Shown: in pieces, positions 9,648-19,554 of the stretch | How positions within the stretch are numbered: the first letter of the stretch is position 1 | How the letters are laid out: every line of letters begins with the position of its first letter | Assembly (NCBI GenBank): GCA_947458265.1 | Contig: CANGYF010000003.1 | Location: 1-64,000, forward strand | DNA length: 64,000 nucleotides | Origin: Betaproteobacteria bacterium | GTDB taxonomy: Bacteria > Pseudomonadota > Gammaproteobacteria > Burkholderiales > CAIKXV01 | Reading direction: 5' to 3' | Position numbers and translations under genes: made by a program | Notes under the pieces: generated by a model | Databases searched by the model: none | What the model was told of the DNA's origin: nothing | Seen by the model: only the letters and a program-made list of their open reading frames with translations

Positions 9648-11423
9648 ATGAGCACGACCCCGAACCCTGAAGATCCCTACCGCAACGCCTGCCGCAGCGA
9701 AGTGCGCGATGGCATGCAGGTCGACTGGGATGTTCCGATCACGATGGACGACGGGGTGGTGCTCCGCGCCGACGTTTTCCGCCCGATCGGCGGCGGCCGC
9801 CATCCGGTGATCCTGTCGAGCGGTCCCTATGCCAAGGGCCTCGATTTCCAGGAAGGGTACCCGAGCCACTGGGCCCGGCTGGTAAAGGCTGCGCCCGAGA
9901 TCCTCGAAGGGTCGAGCAACAAGTACCAGAACTGGGAACTGGTCGATCCGGAGAAATGGGTACCGGACGGCTATGCCTGCGTACGCGTCGATTCGCGCGG
10001 TGCGGGGCGTTCGCCCGGCGTGATCGACTGCTGGTCGCCGCGCGAGACGCTCGACATGAAGCTGTGCATCGAGTGGGCGGGCGAGCAGCCGTGGAGCAGT
10101 GGCAAGGTCGGTCTGAACGGCATTTCGTACTACGCGATGAACCAGTGGCAGGTCGGCGCGCTCAGGCCGAAACACCTGGCCGCGATGTGCATCTGGGAGG
10201 GTTCGTCCGACTACTACCGCGAGCTGTCGCGTCATGGCGGCATCCTGTGCGGCTTCCTCGACGGCTGGTACCGGCGGCAGGTGAAGTCGGTGCAGCACGG
10301 CCTGGGCGCGCGCGGACCGAAGAGCAAGGTGACCGGCGAGCCGGTCGCCGGTCCGCTTGAACTGAGCGAGGCGGAACTCGAAGCCAACCGTGTAGACCTA
10401 GGCGGCGAAGCGCTCGCGCGGCCACTGATCGACGACTACTACCGCGCGCGCATGCCGCGCTTCGAAGACATCGAGGTGCCGCTGGTGTCCTGCTCGAACT
10501 GGGGCGGCATGGGCCTGCACCCGCGCGGCAACTTCGAGGGCTACCTGCGCGCGGGCTCGAGCGAGAAGTGGCTCGAGATCCATGGCGACACCCACTTCAC
10601 GCATTTCTACACGAGCTACGGCATCGGCGTGCAGAAGCGCTTCTTCGGCCATTTCCTGAAGGGCGAGGACACTGGCTGGGCGAAGCAGCCGCGCGTGTCG
10701 GTCAACGTGCGCCACCCGGGCGAGCGCTTCGAACTGCGCGATGAGCAGGAATGGCCGCTAGCCGGCACCCGCTTCACGCCGTTCTACCTCGACCCGGCCA
10801 GCCGTACGCTGACCACCACGCGCCCGTCGGCCAGCACCACCCTCGACTACGAAGCGATGGGCGAAGGGCTGACCTTCAGCACGCCGCCGCTCCAAGCACC
10901 GCTGGAGATCACCGGCCCGGTCGCGGCGAAGCTCTGGCTGTCCTCGCGCACCCGTGATGCAGACGTATTCTTCGTGGTGCGCGTGTACGACCCGCAAGGC
11001 AAGGAAGTCACCTTCATCGGCGCCAACGATCCGCGCGTGCCGGTGGCCATCGGCTGGCTGCGCGCATCGCAGCGCAAGCTCGATGCTGGCGAAAGCCGCC
11101 CATGGCGGCCGTGGCACACGCATGACGAAGCCTGGCCGCTGCAACCAGGCGTGCCGGTGGAACTCGATGTCGAAGTGTGGCCGACCTCCATCGTCGTGCC
11201 GGTGGGTTATCGGCTGGCAGTCACCGTGCTCGGACGCGACTACGAGTTCGACGGCACGGATGCCTCGCCACCGAATGGCCCGTACCCGATGAAGGGCGTG
11301 GGCCCGTTCCTGCACAACGACCCGGTCGATCGCCCGCCCGAAGTGTTCGGCGGAGTGAACACGCTGCACTTCGATCGCGAGCGGGCGCCGTATGTGTTGT
11401 TGCCGGTGATCGGGGCACGGTAG
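9648..11423 (+). CDS. CocE/NonD-family alpha/beta hydrolase with X-Pro dipeptidyl-peptidase C-terminal domain
   Basis: 591 residues without a signal peptide, so probably cytoplasmic. The N-terminal S15-type hydrolase begins at about residue 25 (VPITMDDGVVLRADVFRP) and carries the nucleophile in GISYYA (Ser160). The C-terminal half from about 370 is a beta-sandwich of the PepX_C type, with PLEITGPVAAKLWLSS. The family includes cocaine esterase, glutaryl-7-ACA acylase and X-Pro peptidases, all cleaving ester or amide bonds. It lies between two Bug genes on the same strand, which suggests hydrolysis of an imported ester or amide; the substrate is unknown. Confidence 0.9.
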   Translation: MSTTPNPEDPYRNACRSEVRDGMQVDWDVPITMDDGVVLRADVFRPIGGGRHPVILSSGPYAKGLDFQEGYPSHWARLVKAAPEILEGSSNKYQNWELVDPEKWVPDGYACVRVDSRGAGRSPGVIDCWSPRETLDMKLCIEWAGEQPWSSGKVGLNGISYYAMNQWQVGALRPKHLAAMCIWEGSSDYYRELSRHGGILCGFLDGWYRRQVKSVQHGLGARGPKSKVTGEPVAGPLELSEAELEANRVDLGGEALARPLIDDYYRARMPRFEDIEVPLVSCSNWGGMGLHPRGNFEGYLRAGSSEKWLEIHGDTHFTHFYTSYGIGVQKRFFGHFLKGEDTGWAKQPRVSVNVRHPGERFELRDEQEWPLAGTRFTPFYLDPASRTLTTTRPSASTTLDYEAMGEGLTFSTPPLQAPLEITGPVAAKLWLSSRTRDADVFFVVRVYDPQGKEVTFIGANDPRVPVAIGWLRASQRKLDAGESRPWRPWHTHDEAWPLQPGVPVELDVEVWPTSIVVPVGYRLAVTVLGRDYEFDGTDASPPNGPYPMKGVGPFLHNDPVDRPPEVFGGVNTLHFDRERAPYVLLPVIGAR

Positions 11424-11607
11424 GCGTAGCCTGACGCGAGGCATACCTCCGCACGTATGCCGTGCTGCCGCGGGGTTGTCTGGTCTTCGGATCCCCTGTG
11501 GCCGAGTCTTCTGCCTGGTTGCCTGTCGTCGCGGCGCTTGCCGATGGCCCTGATGCCACGGTAACCTGAGCCGATGGCGCACAGACGCCGACGGAGGAGG
11601 AGAAGCG

Positions 11608-12594
11608 ATGTACAACCGGATCCGCATCGGGACGGTGCTGCTGCTGGGCGCGATCGTACCTGCAGCGGCACACGCGCAGGCTCCGGCCGCGGGATACCCG
11701 GCCAAGCCGATCCGCATGGTCATCGGCTTCTCCCCCGGCAGCAACAGCGATTCGCTGGCACGGCCGATGGCGCAGCGCCTGTCGGAACTGGTCGGGCACC
11801 AGGTGATCGTGGATAACCGCCCGGGGGCTGCCGGCAACATTGCCATGGAGATGGTGGCCCGTGCCGCGCCGGATGGCTATACCGTGTTCAGCGGGCCGGG
11901 CTCGTCGATCACCGTGAACCCGCACATCCAGGCGAAGATGCCGATCGACGTGCTGCGCGACCTGCTGCCGATCGTACCGACCGGCCAGTTCTCGGCGCTG
12001 CTGGTCGTGCATCCATCGCTGCCGGTGAAGTCCGTCGGCGACCTGGTCGCGCTGGCGAAGCGAAAGCCCGGGCTGATCAGCTTCGGATCACCCGGCCACG
12101 GCACCGGCTTCCACCTGGCGACCGAGCTGTTCAAGGTCCGCGCCGGCATCAATGCCACCCACGTGCCCTACGCCAACGCCAGCGCGATGACGTCCGACCT
12201 GCTTGCGGGCCGTGTCGAGATGATGATCTTCTCCGCGATCGTGATGCAGCCTCATGTAAAGACCGGCAAGCTGCGTGCCCTCGCCACTACCGGCCGCGAA
12301 CGCAGCAGCGTGATGCCGGAGCTGCCCACGATCGCCCAGGCCGGCGTCGCCGACTACGAATACACCGGCTTCCAGGGCGTGTTCGGCCCGGCGGCGATGC
12401 CGCGCGAGGTGGTCGACCGGCTCAACATGCTGGTCCTGAAGGTACTGGCGCTGCCGGACGTGCGCGAGTTCTATGCGACGCAGAACGTCGATCCGATGGT
12501 CCTGAACCCGGCGGAGTTCGCGGCCAGGGTGCGGCAGGAGCACGACAAGTGGGGCAGGCTGATCCGGGAAGCCGGTTTGAAGGGCGGGCAGTGA
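11608..12594 (+). CDS. Bug-family TTT substrate-binding protein (2 of 9)
   Basis: 328 residues, ATG start after GGAGGAGGAGAAGCG. The signal peptide ends near AHAQA. The mature protein starts YPAKPIRMVIGFSPGSNSD, then VIVDNRPGAAGN and PDGYTVFSG, all standard Bug positions; here the usual Asp at the substrate loop is followed by Ser (NSDSLARPM). Its stop is 12 bp before the MmgE/PrpD start, so the two are probably co-transcribed and may handle the same compound. A 184-bp spacer separates it from the upstream hydrolase, so it may have its own promoter. Confidence 0.92.
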   Translation: MYNRIRIGTVLLLGAIVPAAAHAQAPAAGYPAKPIRMVIGFSPGSNSDSLARPMAQRLSELVGHQVIVDNRPGAAGNIAMEMVARAAPDGYTVFSGPGSSITVNPHIQAKMPIDVLRDLLPIVPTGQFSALLVVHPSLPVKSVGDLVALAKRKPGLISFGSPGHGTGFHLATELFKVRAGINATHVPYANASAMTSDLLAGRVEMMIFSAIVMQPHVKTGKLRALATTGRERSSVMPELPTIAQAGVADYEYTGFQGVFGPAAMPREVVDRLNMLVLKVLALPDVREFYATQNVDPMVLNPAEFAARVRQEHDKWGRLIREAGLKGGQ

Positions 12595-12606
12595 CTGAGG
12601 ACCGCC

Positions 12607-14004
12607 ATGTCGAATGAAGCTTCCCTGCTGCCCGGTGCCACGCGCGACCTGGCGACCTTCGCTGCCGGACTGACCTACGAGGCGATCCCCGCCGAGGCGG
12701 TCGAGCGCATCAAGTCGAGCGTGCTCGACAGCATCGGTTGCTTCCTTTTCGGCTCCACGCTGCCATGGACGCGCAAGGTGCTGACACTGGCCCGCGCCGA
12801 AGGAGGGACCCCGGTCGCGTCGGTCTATGGCACCGGCGAGCGGACCTCGCTGTCGCTTGCGGCGCTGGTCAACGGCACGTCGGGCCATGCATTCGAACTC
12901 GACGACATCCACAAGGAATCGATCGTGCATGCGGGTTCGATCGCCACGCCGATCGCCTTGTCGTTCGCGGAGAAGCAGGGTGGTGCATCGGGGCGGTCGG
13001 TGATCACCTCGATGGTGGCAGGCTACGAGGTCGGGCATCGGGTGGGCAGTGCAGCGACGATGAGCCTGTTCTTCCGTGGGTTCCATCCGCAGGGCACCTC
13101 CGGCGCGTTCGTCGCGGCCGCAACGGCGGCGCGCGCGATGAACCTGGATGCACATCGGTTTCAGCATGCGCTGGGCATCGTCGGCTCCCAGGCCGGGGGG
13201 CTGATGGCTGCGCAGGAAGGTGCGATGGTCAAGCGCTTCCACAGCGGCCGCGCCGCGCAGAGCGGCATCTATGCGGCCACCCTCGCTGCCGACGACTTCA
13301 CCGGGATCACGGATGTCCTGGAGGCGGGTTACGGGGGCTACCTGAGCTCGTACTCCGACAAGCCGGCCCCGGCGCGGCTGACCGACGGCCTCGGGACGCA
13401 ATGGGAGACCCTCGCGGTCGGCTACAAGCCCCATGCGAGTGTCACGAGCATCCATACCGCGCTCGACGGTCTGGGCGAGATCCTGAAGGAGCATTCGCTG
13501 ACCGCGGACGACGTGGTTCGCGTGGACGCGGGGTTGAGCCCGATGACGCACGTGCACTGCGCCTGGGAGTACAAGGCGCAGGGCGTGACGGCCGCCCAGA
13601 TGAACCTGTACTACGGACTGGCCGTGATCGCGGTCGATGGCATGGCGTTCACCGAACAGTACCGCGAGGACCGGCTCAAGGATCCCAGGCTGCTCGATTT
13701 CATCTCCCGGGTGTCCGCGACCGTCGATCCGGAGATCGAGGCGATGGGTGCCCCGTTCCGGCACGCGGCGCGCATCCGGGTGACGACGCGTGACGGCAGG
13801 GTCATCGAGAAGATGATCCTGCATCGCCGTGGCAGTCCTGAAGCGCCGCTTAAGCCCGAGGACATCGAATACAAGTACCGCCATGTCGTCCGCTCGTGCA
13901 TTCCCGAGGCACGCATGGAGCGCATCCTCGAACTCGTGCGGCGGCTGGAACGCCTGGATACGACCGCCGAGCTGATCGAACTGCTCGCCGCACCCACCCA
14001 CTGA
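12607..14004 (+). CDS. MmgE/PrpD family protein
   Basis: 465 residues, close to the usual length of the family. It begins with the helical MmgE/PrpD domain (LDSIGCFLFGSTLPW; GTSGHAFELDDIHKES at about 95), continues through FHPQGTSGAFVAAATAAR and GTQWETLAVGYKPHAS, and ends in the small alpha/beta domain. 2-Methylcitrate dehydratase and cis-aconitate decarboxylase belong here, but most members, especially those beside Bug genes in betaproteobacteria, have unknown reactions. It follows a Bug gene by 12 bp. A second, divergent member occurs at 42224-43642. Confidence 0.92.
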   Translation: MSNEASLLPGATRDLATFAAGLTYEAIPAEAVERIKSSVLDSIGCFLFGSTLPWTRKVLTLARAEGGTPVASVYGTGERTSLSLAALVNGTSGHAFELDDIHKESIVHAGSIATPIALSFAEKQGGASGRSVITSMVAGYEVGHRVGSAATMSLFFRGFHPQGTSGAFVAAATAARAMNLDAHRFQHALGIVGSQAGGLMAAQEGAMVKRFHSGRAAQSGIYAATLAADDFTGITDVLEAGYGGYLSSYSDKPAPARLTDGLGTQWETLAVGYKPHASVTSIHTALDGLGEILKEHSLTADDVVRVDAGLSPMTHVHCAWEYKAQGVTAAQMNLYYGLAVIAVDGMAFTEQYREDRLKDPRLLDFISRVSATVDPEIEAMGAPFRHAARIRVTTRDGRVIEKMILHRRGSPEAPLKPEDIEYKYRHVVRSCIPEARMERILELVRRLERLDTTAELIELLAAPTH

Positions 14005-14125
14005 ACCGGACGCAAGCGCTGACGCGGAGTTGCGTGGCGGCGTATCGCAGCCACGCCCGAGGCTGCGGGGCCCGCTGCGGCGCAGCCTTATACTGACAGG
14101 CCCGCCACCGACACACGCCCCAGCC

Positions 14126-15301
14126 ATGGACCACGCCCCCGCCTCCCCCTCGTCCGACGAAACCCGCATGCTGCAGGACCTGGTCGCGAAGTTCGTCGAC
14201 CATGACCTGATCCCGCTCGAACCGGCCGTCCTGAAGCGGGAGGCACAGGGCGAGGGCTACCGGCTGACCGAAGACGAAGAGAAGGCGCTGCATGCCCGCT
14301 GTCGCGAACTCGGCCTGTGGGGTCTCGACGTGCCGGAGGAATTCGGCGGCGCCAACCTGCCGCTGCTGTCGCTGGCAGCCGCGGAGGAAGAGATGGGCCG
14401 CGCCTGCGTACCGTTCCTGATCCCGCCCGACAGCCCGAACCTGCACATGATGCTGGCGGTCGCCTCGCCGATGCAGCGCGAGAAATACCTTGCGCCCTAC
14501 GCGAAGGGCGAGCTGAGATCTGCGGTTGCGATCTCCGAGCCGGGCGCCGGCGGCGATCCGGCCGGCATGATCACGCGCGCGGTGCGCGAGGGCGACGAAT
14601 GGGTGATCAACGGGCGCAAGATCTGGGTGTCGGGCATTCCGCGGGCCGACTTCATCATCCTGATGGCGCGTACCGGCGAGGGCAAGCGCCAGGACGGCAT
14701 CTCGGCGTTCATCGTCGAGAAGGGCACGAAGGGTTACATCATCGAGCGCGAGATCCCGATGATCGGCGGGCGCAGGACCTACGAACTGGTGTTCGACGAT
14801 TGCCGCATCCCGGCAGGCAACCTGCTCGGCGAACTCGACCGGGGCTACGCCCCGATGCAGTTGCGGCTGAATGTGCGCCGCATGCAGATGGGTGCCCGAT
14901 GCGTCGGCATGGCACGCCGCGCGCTCGACGTCATGGCCGAGCATGCGCGTCAGCGCGTGACCTGGGGCGTGCGCCTCGCCGACCGGCAGGCGATCCAGTG
15001 GTTCGCGGCCGAGGCCGCGATGGAGATCCACGCCTGCCGGCTGATGGTCAACGACCTCGCGATGAAGATGGACGCGGGCATCGACGTGCGCAGCGAAGCG
15101 TCCATCCTGAAGGTGCGTGCGACCGAGATGGCGCAGTCGGTGATCGACAACGCGATGCAGACGCTCGGTGCGATGGGCATGACCAAGGAGCTGCCGCTGC
15201 AGCTCATGCACCAGCAGGTGCGCGTGATGCGCATCTACGAGGGCCCGACCGAGGTGCATCGCAGCGCCATCGGCCGGCGGGTCCTGGGGTCCAAGGTCTG
15301 A
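14126..15301 (+). CDS. Acyl-CoA dehydrogenase
   Basis: 391 residues; I use the ATG at 14126 because residues before it are not family-like. An N-terminal helical domain (WGLDVPEEFGGANLP) is followed by the FAD/substrate middle domain (AISEPGAGGDPAGM, WVINGRKIWVSGIPRADF) and a C-terminal four-helix bundle with RVTWGVRLADRQAIQW. Near the end IYEGPTEVHR contains the Glu at the catalytic-base position of medium-chain enzymes. The reaction is alpha,beta-desaturation of an acyl-CoA with electrons passed to ETF. It sits 121 bp after MmgE/PrpD and could belong to the same degradation path; substrate chain is not predictable. Confidence 0.93.
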   Translation: MDHAPASPSSDETRMLQDLVAKFVDHDLIPLEPAVLKREAQGEGYRLTEDEEKALHARCRELGLWGLDVPEEFGGANLPLLSLAAAEEEMGRACVPFLIPPDSPNLHMMLAVASPMQREKYLAPYAKGELRSAVAISEPGAGGDPAGMITRAVREGDEWVINGRKIWVSGIPRADFIILMARTGEGKRQDGISAFIVEKGTKGYIIEREIPMIGGRRTYELVFDDCRIPAGNLLGELDRGYAPMQLRLNVRRMQMGARCVGMARRALDVMAEHARQRVTWGVRLADRQAIQWFAAEAAMEIHACRLMVNDLAMKMDAGIDVRSEASILKVRATEMAQSVIDNAMQTLGAMGMTKELPLQLMHQQVRVMRIYEGPTEVHRSAIGRRVLGSKV

Positions 15302-15320
15302 CGGCGGCTCGTCCGGCCCG

Positions 15321-15971
15321 GTGGATCCCGATACCGAACGCTACTACCGGCTGAACGCCAGCGACGTCGCCGGCCGCTACGAGGCGGTGGCGAGCCCGGT
15401 CGCCCCCTACTTCGGGCTCGCCTTCCCGGAAGGCGGGCGTGTGCTCGATGTCGGTGCCGGCTCAGGGCGCGACCTCGCGGAGCTGCTCGCGCTCGGCTAC
15501 GACGCCTGGGGCGCCGAGCCGATCGGAGAGATGGCGTCGGCCGCCCGGGCTGCCCATCCGCAGCTGGTGGGCCGCCTCGCCGATGCTGCGCTACCGGCGC
15601 TCGGCCAGCCGTTCGGCGGCGGCTTCGACGGCATCCTGTGCAGTGCGGTGTTGATGCACTTGCCCGAGGCCGACCTGTTCGACGCGGCATTCGCGCTGCG
15701 CAACGCACTGCGTCCGCATGGCCGGCTGCTGCTGTCTCTGCCGCTGTCGCGCGGCGACGTGGCTGGAGGCGAACGCGGCGCCGATGGGCGGCTGTTCAAG
15801 TCGTACGCACCGGAGTACCTGCAACTGCTGTTCGAGCGCATCGGGTTCCAGCAGGTCGGACGGTGGGATTCCGACGATGCGCTCGCGCGTGCCGGGACGC
15901 GGTGGTACACGTTGCTGCTCGAACTGCGCGCTGGCGGGCCGATCCACGCGCGCCGGCCTGGAGTACAGTAA
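15321..15971 (+). CDS. Class I SAM-dependent methyltransferase
   Basis: 216 residues, GTG start 19 bp after the acyl-CoA dehydrogenase. The SAM-binding loop DVGAGSG is at residues 43-49, followed by AWGAEP (acidic residue for the ribose) and LCSAVLMHLPE, the motif II/post II region. The fold is the Methyltransf_11/25 type that modifies small molecules. The acceptor is unknown. No membrane segment or extra domain is visible. Co-transcription with the upstream gene is likely from spacing alone. Confidence 0.85.
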   Translation: MDPDTERYYRLNASDVAGRYEAVASPVAPYFGLAFPEGGRVLDVGAGSGRDLAELLALGYDAWGAEPIGEMASAARAAHPQLVGRLADAALPALGQPFGGGFDGILCSAVLMHLPEADLFDAAFALRNALRPHGRLLLSLPLSRGDVAGGERGADGRLFKSYAPEYLQLLFERIGFQQVGRWDSDDALARAGTRWYTLLLELRAGGPIHARRPGVQ

Positions 15972-16021
15972 TGCCCGACCGACCCGGCACAGACCGGGCG
16001 GCCCACCCGAGGAGGAGCGTC

Positions 16022-17005
16022 ATGCCAGGACCGTACCGTTCAACGGCAGCCGTGGTGCCGGCCGCCGCCATCGCCCTTGCCGCCGCATGCCTGCCAGTGC
16101 TCGCGCAGGACTATCCCGTGAAACCGATCCGCATGGTCGTGCCCTTCGCGCCCGGCGGTAACACCGACATCATCGCGCGAGCGATCGCACCGGGGATGGC
16201 ACAGGACCTCGGGCAGCCGGTGATCATCGAGAACCGCGGTGGCGCCGGCAGCACCCTGGGCACTGCGATCGGTGCGAAGGCACCATCGGACGGCTACACG
16301 CTGCTGATGGTGTCCAGCGCGCACGTGATCAACCCGGCGGTTCGCAAGAGCCTGCCCTACGATTCGGTGAAGGACTTCGCGCCGGTGACGCTCGTGGCCG
16401 ACGTCCCGAACGCCCTCGCGGTGCACCCGTCGGTCCCGGTGAAGGACGTGCGCGGTCTGATCGCGTTCGCGCGCAAGCGCCCGGGTGACCTCACCTATGC
16501 GACGCCGGGCGCTGGCACCTCCTCCCACCTCGCGGTCGAGATGCTCGCCGCGGCCGAGAAGCTCAACCTCGTGCAGATTCCCTACAAGGGGGTCGGCCCA
16601 GCCACCGCGGATGTCGTCGGCGGCCATGTGCACATGATCTTCTCGAGCATGCCGGCACTGATCGAACACGTGCGCGCCGGGCGCCTGCGCATGCTCGCCC
16701 AGGCAGGCCTGAAGCGCACGTCGGCCGCACCGGATGTGCCGACGATGATCGAGGCCGGCTACAAGGACTTCTACGTCTCCAGCGGCTTCGGCATGTTCGC
16801 GCCGGCCGGCACGCCGCGGCCGATCATCGACCGTGTCAACGCCTCGGTGCGCAGGGCGCTGGCGGACCCGGGCGTACGCAAGCAGCTCGCCAGCCAGGGT
16901 GCGGAGCCGGTGGGCAACTCGCCCGATGAATACGACCGCTACAACCGGTCGGAGATCGAGCGCTGGGCAGCGGTAGCCAGGCAGGCGAACGTGCCGATGG
17001 AGTAG
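16022..17005 (+). CDS. Bug-family TTT substrate-binding protein (3 of 9)
   Basis: 327 residues. An in-frame ATG at 15971 also exists, but GAGGAGGAGCGTC precedes the ATG at 16022, which opens the signal peptide (to about PVLAQD). Hallmarks: YPVKPIRMVVPFAPGGNTD, VIIENRGGAGS, SDGYTLLM, and IPYKGVGPATADVVGG. The Asp of the GGNTD loop, which contacts the ligand carboxylate in structurally known Bug proteins, is present. It is followed after 74 bp by another Bug gene, so two binding proteins lie in tandem. No membrane partner is nearby. Confidence 0.93.
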   Translation: MPGPYRSTAAVVPAAAIALAAACLPVLAQDYPVKPIRMVVPFAPGGNTDIIARAIAPGMAQDLGQPVIIENRGGAGSTLGTAIGAKAPSDGYTLLMVSSAHVINPAVRKSLPYDSVKDFAPVTLVADVPNALAVHPSVPVKDVRGLIAFARKRPGDLTYATPGAGTSSHLAVEMLAAAEKLNLVQIPYKGVGPATADVVGGHVHMIFSSMPALIEHVRAGRLRMLAQAGLKRTSAAPDVPTMIEAGYKDFYVSSGFGMFAPAGTPRPIIDRVNASVRRALADPGVRKQLASQGAEPVGNSPDEYDRYNRSEIERWAAVARQANVPME

Positions 17006-17079
17006 GGTGGCGGCATGAATGCGTGCGTTGAGTCGGTTTTCTGCCTTCGCAGACCTGACTGTCCCTGGATAAAGTACAC

Positions 17080-18066
17080 ATGATCTCTTACTGGGCGATC
17101 GCCCTGCTGATGCTTGTGTCGTCGTCCTCCGCTCTCGCCCAGGGCGGATCCGCCCCGGCGCCGGCAGCCACCTGGCCCGACCGCCCGATCCGCCTGATCG
17201 CCCCGGTCTCCCCCGGCGGCGGCGGCGACTTCTCCGCGCGGCTGCTGGCGAAGTCGCTGGCCGCGTCGCTGCGCCAGCCGGTGCTGGTCGACAACCGCCC
17301 CGGTGGCGGCGGCGTGCTGGGTACTGCACTGGCCGCACAGGCCCCGGCCGACGGGTACACGGTGCTCTGGGTGTCGGGCTCGCATGCGATCAGTGCCGCG
17401 TTCGAGCGCAACCTTCCCTATGACCCGGTGAAGTCGTTCGAGCCGGTCGCGCTGTTCGCGAAGCTGCCGTTCATTCTGGTGGTGAGTCCATCGCTCAACG
17501 TCTCGACGATGCCGGAACTGATTGCCCGACTGCGTGCGAACCCGGGCAAGCTCAACTATGCCAGCAGCGGCATCGGCAGCATCTCGCATGTCGGTCTCGA
17601 GATGCTCAAGCTGATGGCGAAGGTCGACATGGTCAACGTGAACTTCAAGGGTGCGGCCCCGTCGATTGCGGCGCTGCTGTCCGGGGAGGTCCAGATGGCG
17701 ATGCTCGGCCCGCTTTCGGTGAAGCCACAGATCGCCAACGGCCGGCTGCGGGCGCTGGCGGTGAGCACTGCGAAGCGCTCACCCGCATTGCCTGGCGTGC
17801 CGACCTTCGCGGAATCCGGCGTGCCGGGCTACGACATCGCATCCTGGTACGGCATGGTTGCGCCGCGCGGTACGCCGCGGGCCGCGATCGAACGGCTCAA
17901 CGCAGCGATCAACGCCGCAGCGGACGAGTCCGTCGTGCGCGAGGCGCTGGCCGAGGAAGGCGCGGAACTGGTGAAGGGCACGCCTCAGGCGTTCGACACT
18001 TTCCTGCGCGCGCAGGTCGCACAGTTCGTCGCGCTGCGCGGCAAGATCGACCTCCAGCTGCGCTGA
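17080..18066 (+). CDS. Bug-family TTT substrate-binding protein (4 of 9)
   Basis: 328 residues. The ATG at 17080 is not preceded by a clear Shine-Dalgarno sequence, but opens a short signal peptide ending SALAQG. Mature motifs are WPDRPIRLIAPVSPGGGGD, VLVDNRPGGGG, ADGYTVLWV and VNFKGAAPSIAALLSG. The Asp after the Gly-rich loop is kept (GGGGDFSARL). It lies between a Bug gene and an M20 peptidase gene on the same strand, 55 bp before the latter, and may supply its substrate. Confidence 0.92.
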   Translation: MISYWAIALLMLVSSSSALAQGGSAPAPAATWPDRPIRLIAPVSPGGGGDFSARLLAKSLAASLRQPVLVDNRPGGGGVLGTALAAQAPADGYTVLWVSGSHAISAAFERNLPYDPVKSFEPVALFAKLPFILVVSPSLNVSTMPELIARLRANPGKLNYASSGIGSISHVGLEMLKLMAKVDMVNVNFKGAAPSIAALLSGEVQMAMLGPLSVKPQIANGRLRALAVSTAKRSPALPGVPTFAESGVPGYDIASWYGMVAPRGTPRAAIERLNAAINAAADESVVREALAEEGAELVKGTPQAFDTFLRAQVAQFVALRGKIDLQLR

Positions 18067-18121
18067 CGCGACCGCTGCAAAGCCTGTACCGTAGCGCGGT
18101 AATGCATCCCGGAGCCCCAGC

Positions 18122-19522
18122 ATGACCCGTGAATCCGCCGTCTCGCGCGCCACGCGCCATTTCGATGAAGGTCGCTTTATCGAGGACCTCGCGCGCCGCG
18201 TCGCGATCCGCACCGAGAGCCAGGTGCCGGCGAGCCGTCCCCACCTCGATGCCTACCTGCGCGAAGAGATGACCGGTGCCTTCGAGGCGATGGGCTTCCG
18301 TGTCGACATCCTGCCGAACCCGGTGGAAAGTGCCGGGCCGATCCTGCTCGCCGAGCGCATCGAAGACGAATCGCTGCCCACCATGCTCTGCTATGGCCAC
18401 GGCGACGTGATCCGCGGCCTCGAGGGTCAATGGCGCGACGGCCTGTCGCCCTGGGTCCTGAAGCAGGAGGGCGAGCGCTGGTACGGACGCGGCTCGGCCG
18501 ACAACAAGGCGCAGCACTCGATCAACATGGCTGCGCTCGCGATGGTGATCGCCGAGCGCGGCCGGCTCGGCTTCAATGCGCGCTTCATGCTCGAGACCGG
18601 CGAGGAGATGGGCTCGCCCGGCCTGCGCGAGTTCTGCGACCAGCATCGCGACCGGCTGCGTGCCGACGTGCTGATCGCCTCCGACGGACCCAGGCTATCG
18701 GCGTACAGGCCGACGCTCTACCTGGGTTCGCGCGGTGTGATGAACATCGACTTCGCGATCGATCTGCGCGAGGGCGCGCACCATTCGGGCAACTGGGGCG
18801 GGCTGCTGGCCAACCCGGGCATCGTGCTGGCGCATGCGCTGGCGAGCATCGTGACGCGCGATGGCAAGGTACTGGTGCCGGGCTTGCTGCCCGACGGGAT
18901 CCCGGACAGCATCCGCGAAGCCCTGGTCGACTGCGCACCACGACCCGAGCCGGGCGAACCGTCGATCGACGAAGGCTGGGGCGAGCCGGGCCTGACCACC
19001 GCCGAGAAGCTGTACGCCTGGAATACGTTCGAGGTGCTGGCATTCCGCACCGGCAACCCGGACAACCCGGTCAATGCGATCCCCGGCCGCGCGACGGCGA
19101 CCTGCCAGGTCCGCTTCGTGGCCGGCTGCGATCCCAGGACCTTCGTGCCGATCCTGCGCAGCCACCTCGATGCCGCGGGATTCCCGACGGTCCGGGTGAG
19201 CCCGGCGCGCTCGAGCTTCATGGCGGCTACGCGCATGGACCCGAAAGATCCGTGGGTGCAGTGGGCCGCCGAGTCGATGGAGCGCACCACCGGCGAGCGC
19301 CCGGCGATCCTGCCGAACATCGGCGGCTCGCTGCCGAACGACTGCTTCGCGCACCTGCTGGGCCTGCCGACGCTGTGGGTGCCGCACTCCTATGCCGGCT
19401 GCTCGCAGCATGCACCGGACGAGCATGTGCTCGCGCCGGTCCTGCGCGAAGGACTGCAGCTGATGACCGGGCTGTTCTGGGATCTCGGCGAGAAGGACGC
19501 GGGGGCCGCCGTTCGGGCTTGA
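18122..19522 (+). CDS. M20-family metallopeptidase (ArgE/DapE/CPG2-like)
   Basis: 466 residues, cytoplasmic by the lack of a signal peptide. The di-zinc amidohydrolase motifs are visible: YGHGDV (first His/Asp, about residue 92), GRGSADNKAQHS (bridging Asp), LETGEEMGSPG (catalytic Glu and metal Glu), SDGPRLS, and the late His in WVPHSYAGCSQHAPDE. An inserted dimerisation domain lies at about 200-340. These enzymes cleave terminal amino-acid or N-acyl amide bonds. It follows a Bug gene, consistent with scavenging of amides or peptides. The next gene is convergent. Confidence 0.92.
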   Translation: MTRESAVSRATRHFDEGRFIEDLARRVAIRTESQVPASRPHLDAYLREEMTGAFEAMGFRVDILPNPVESAGPILLAERIEDESLPTMLCYGHGDVIRGLEGQWRDGLSPWVLKQEGERWYGRGSADNKAQHSINMAALAMVIAERGRLGFNARFMLETGEEMGSPGLREFCDQHRDRLRADVLIASDGPRLSAYRPTLYLGSRGVMNIDFAIDLREGAHHSGNWGGLLANPGIVLAHALASIVTRDGKVLVPGLLPDGIPDSIREALVDCAPRPEPGEPSIDEGWGEPGLTTAEKLYAWNTFEVLAFRTGNPDNPVNAIPGRATATCQVRFVAGCDPRTFVPILRSHLDAAGFPTVRVSPARSSFMAATRMDPKDPWVQWAAESMERTTGERPAILPNIGGSLPNDCFAHLLGLPTLWVPHSYAGCSQHAPDEHVLAPVLREGLQLMTGLFWDLGEKDAGAAVRA

Positions 19523-19554
19523 TGTCGGCGGCTCTCCTGCCCACCGAGCATCGC

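Noticed and set aside
12088-14169. Minus-strand open frame of nearly 700 codons opposite Bug 2 and MmgE/PrpD
   Set aside because: Antisense shadow produced by GC-rich codon use; plus-strand products are well-defined families.
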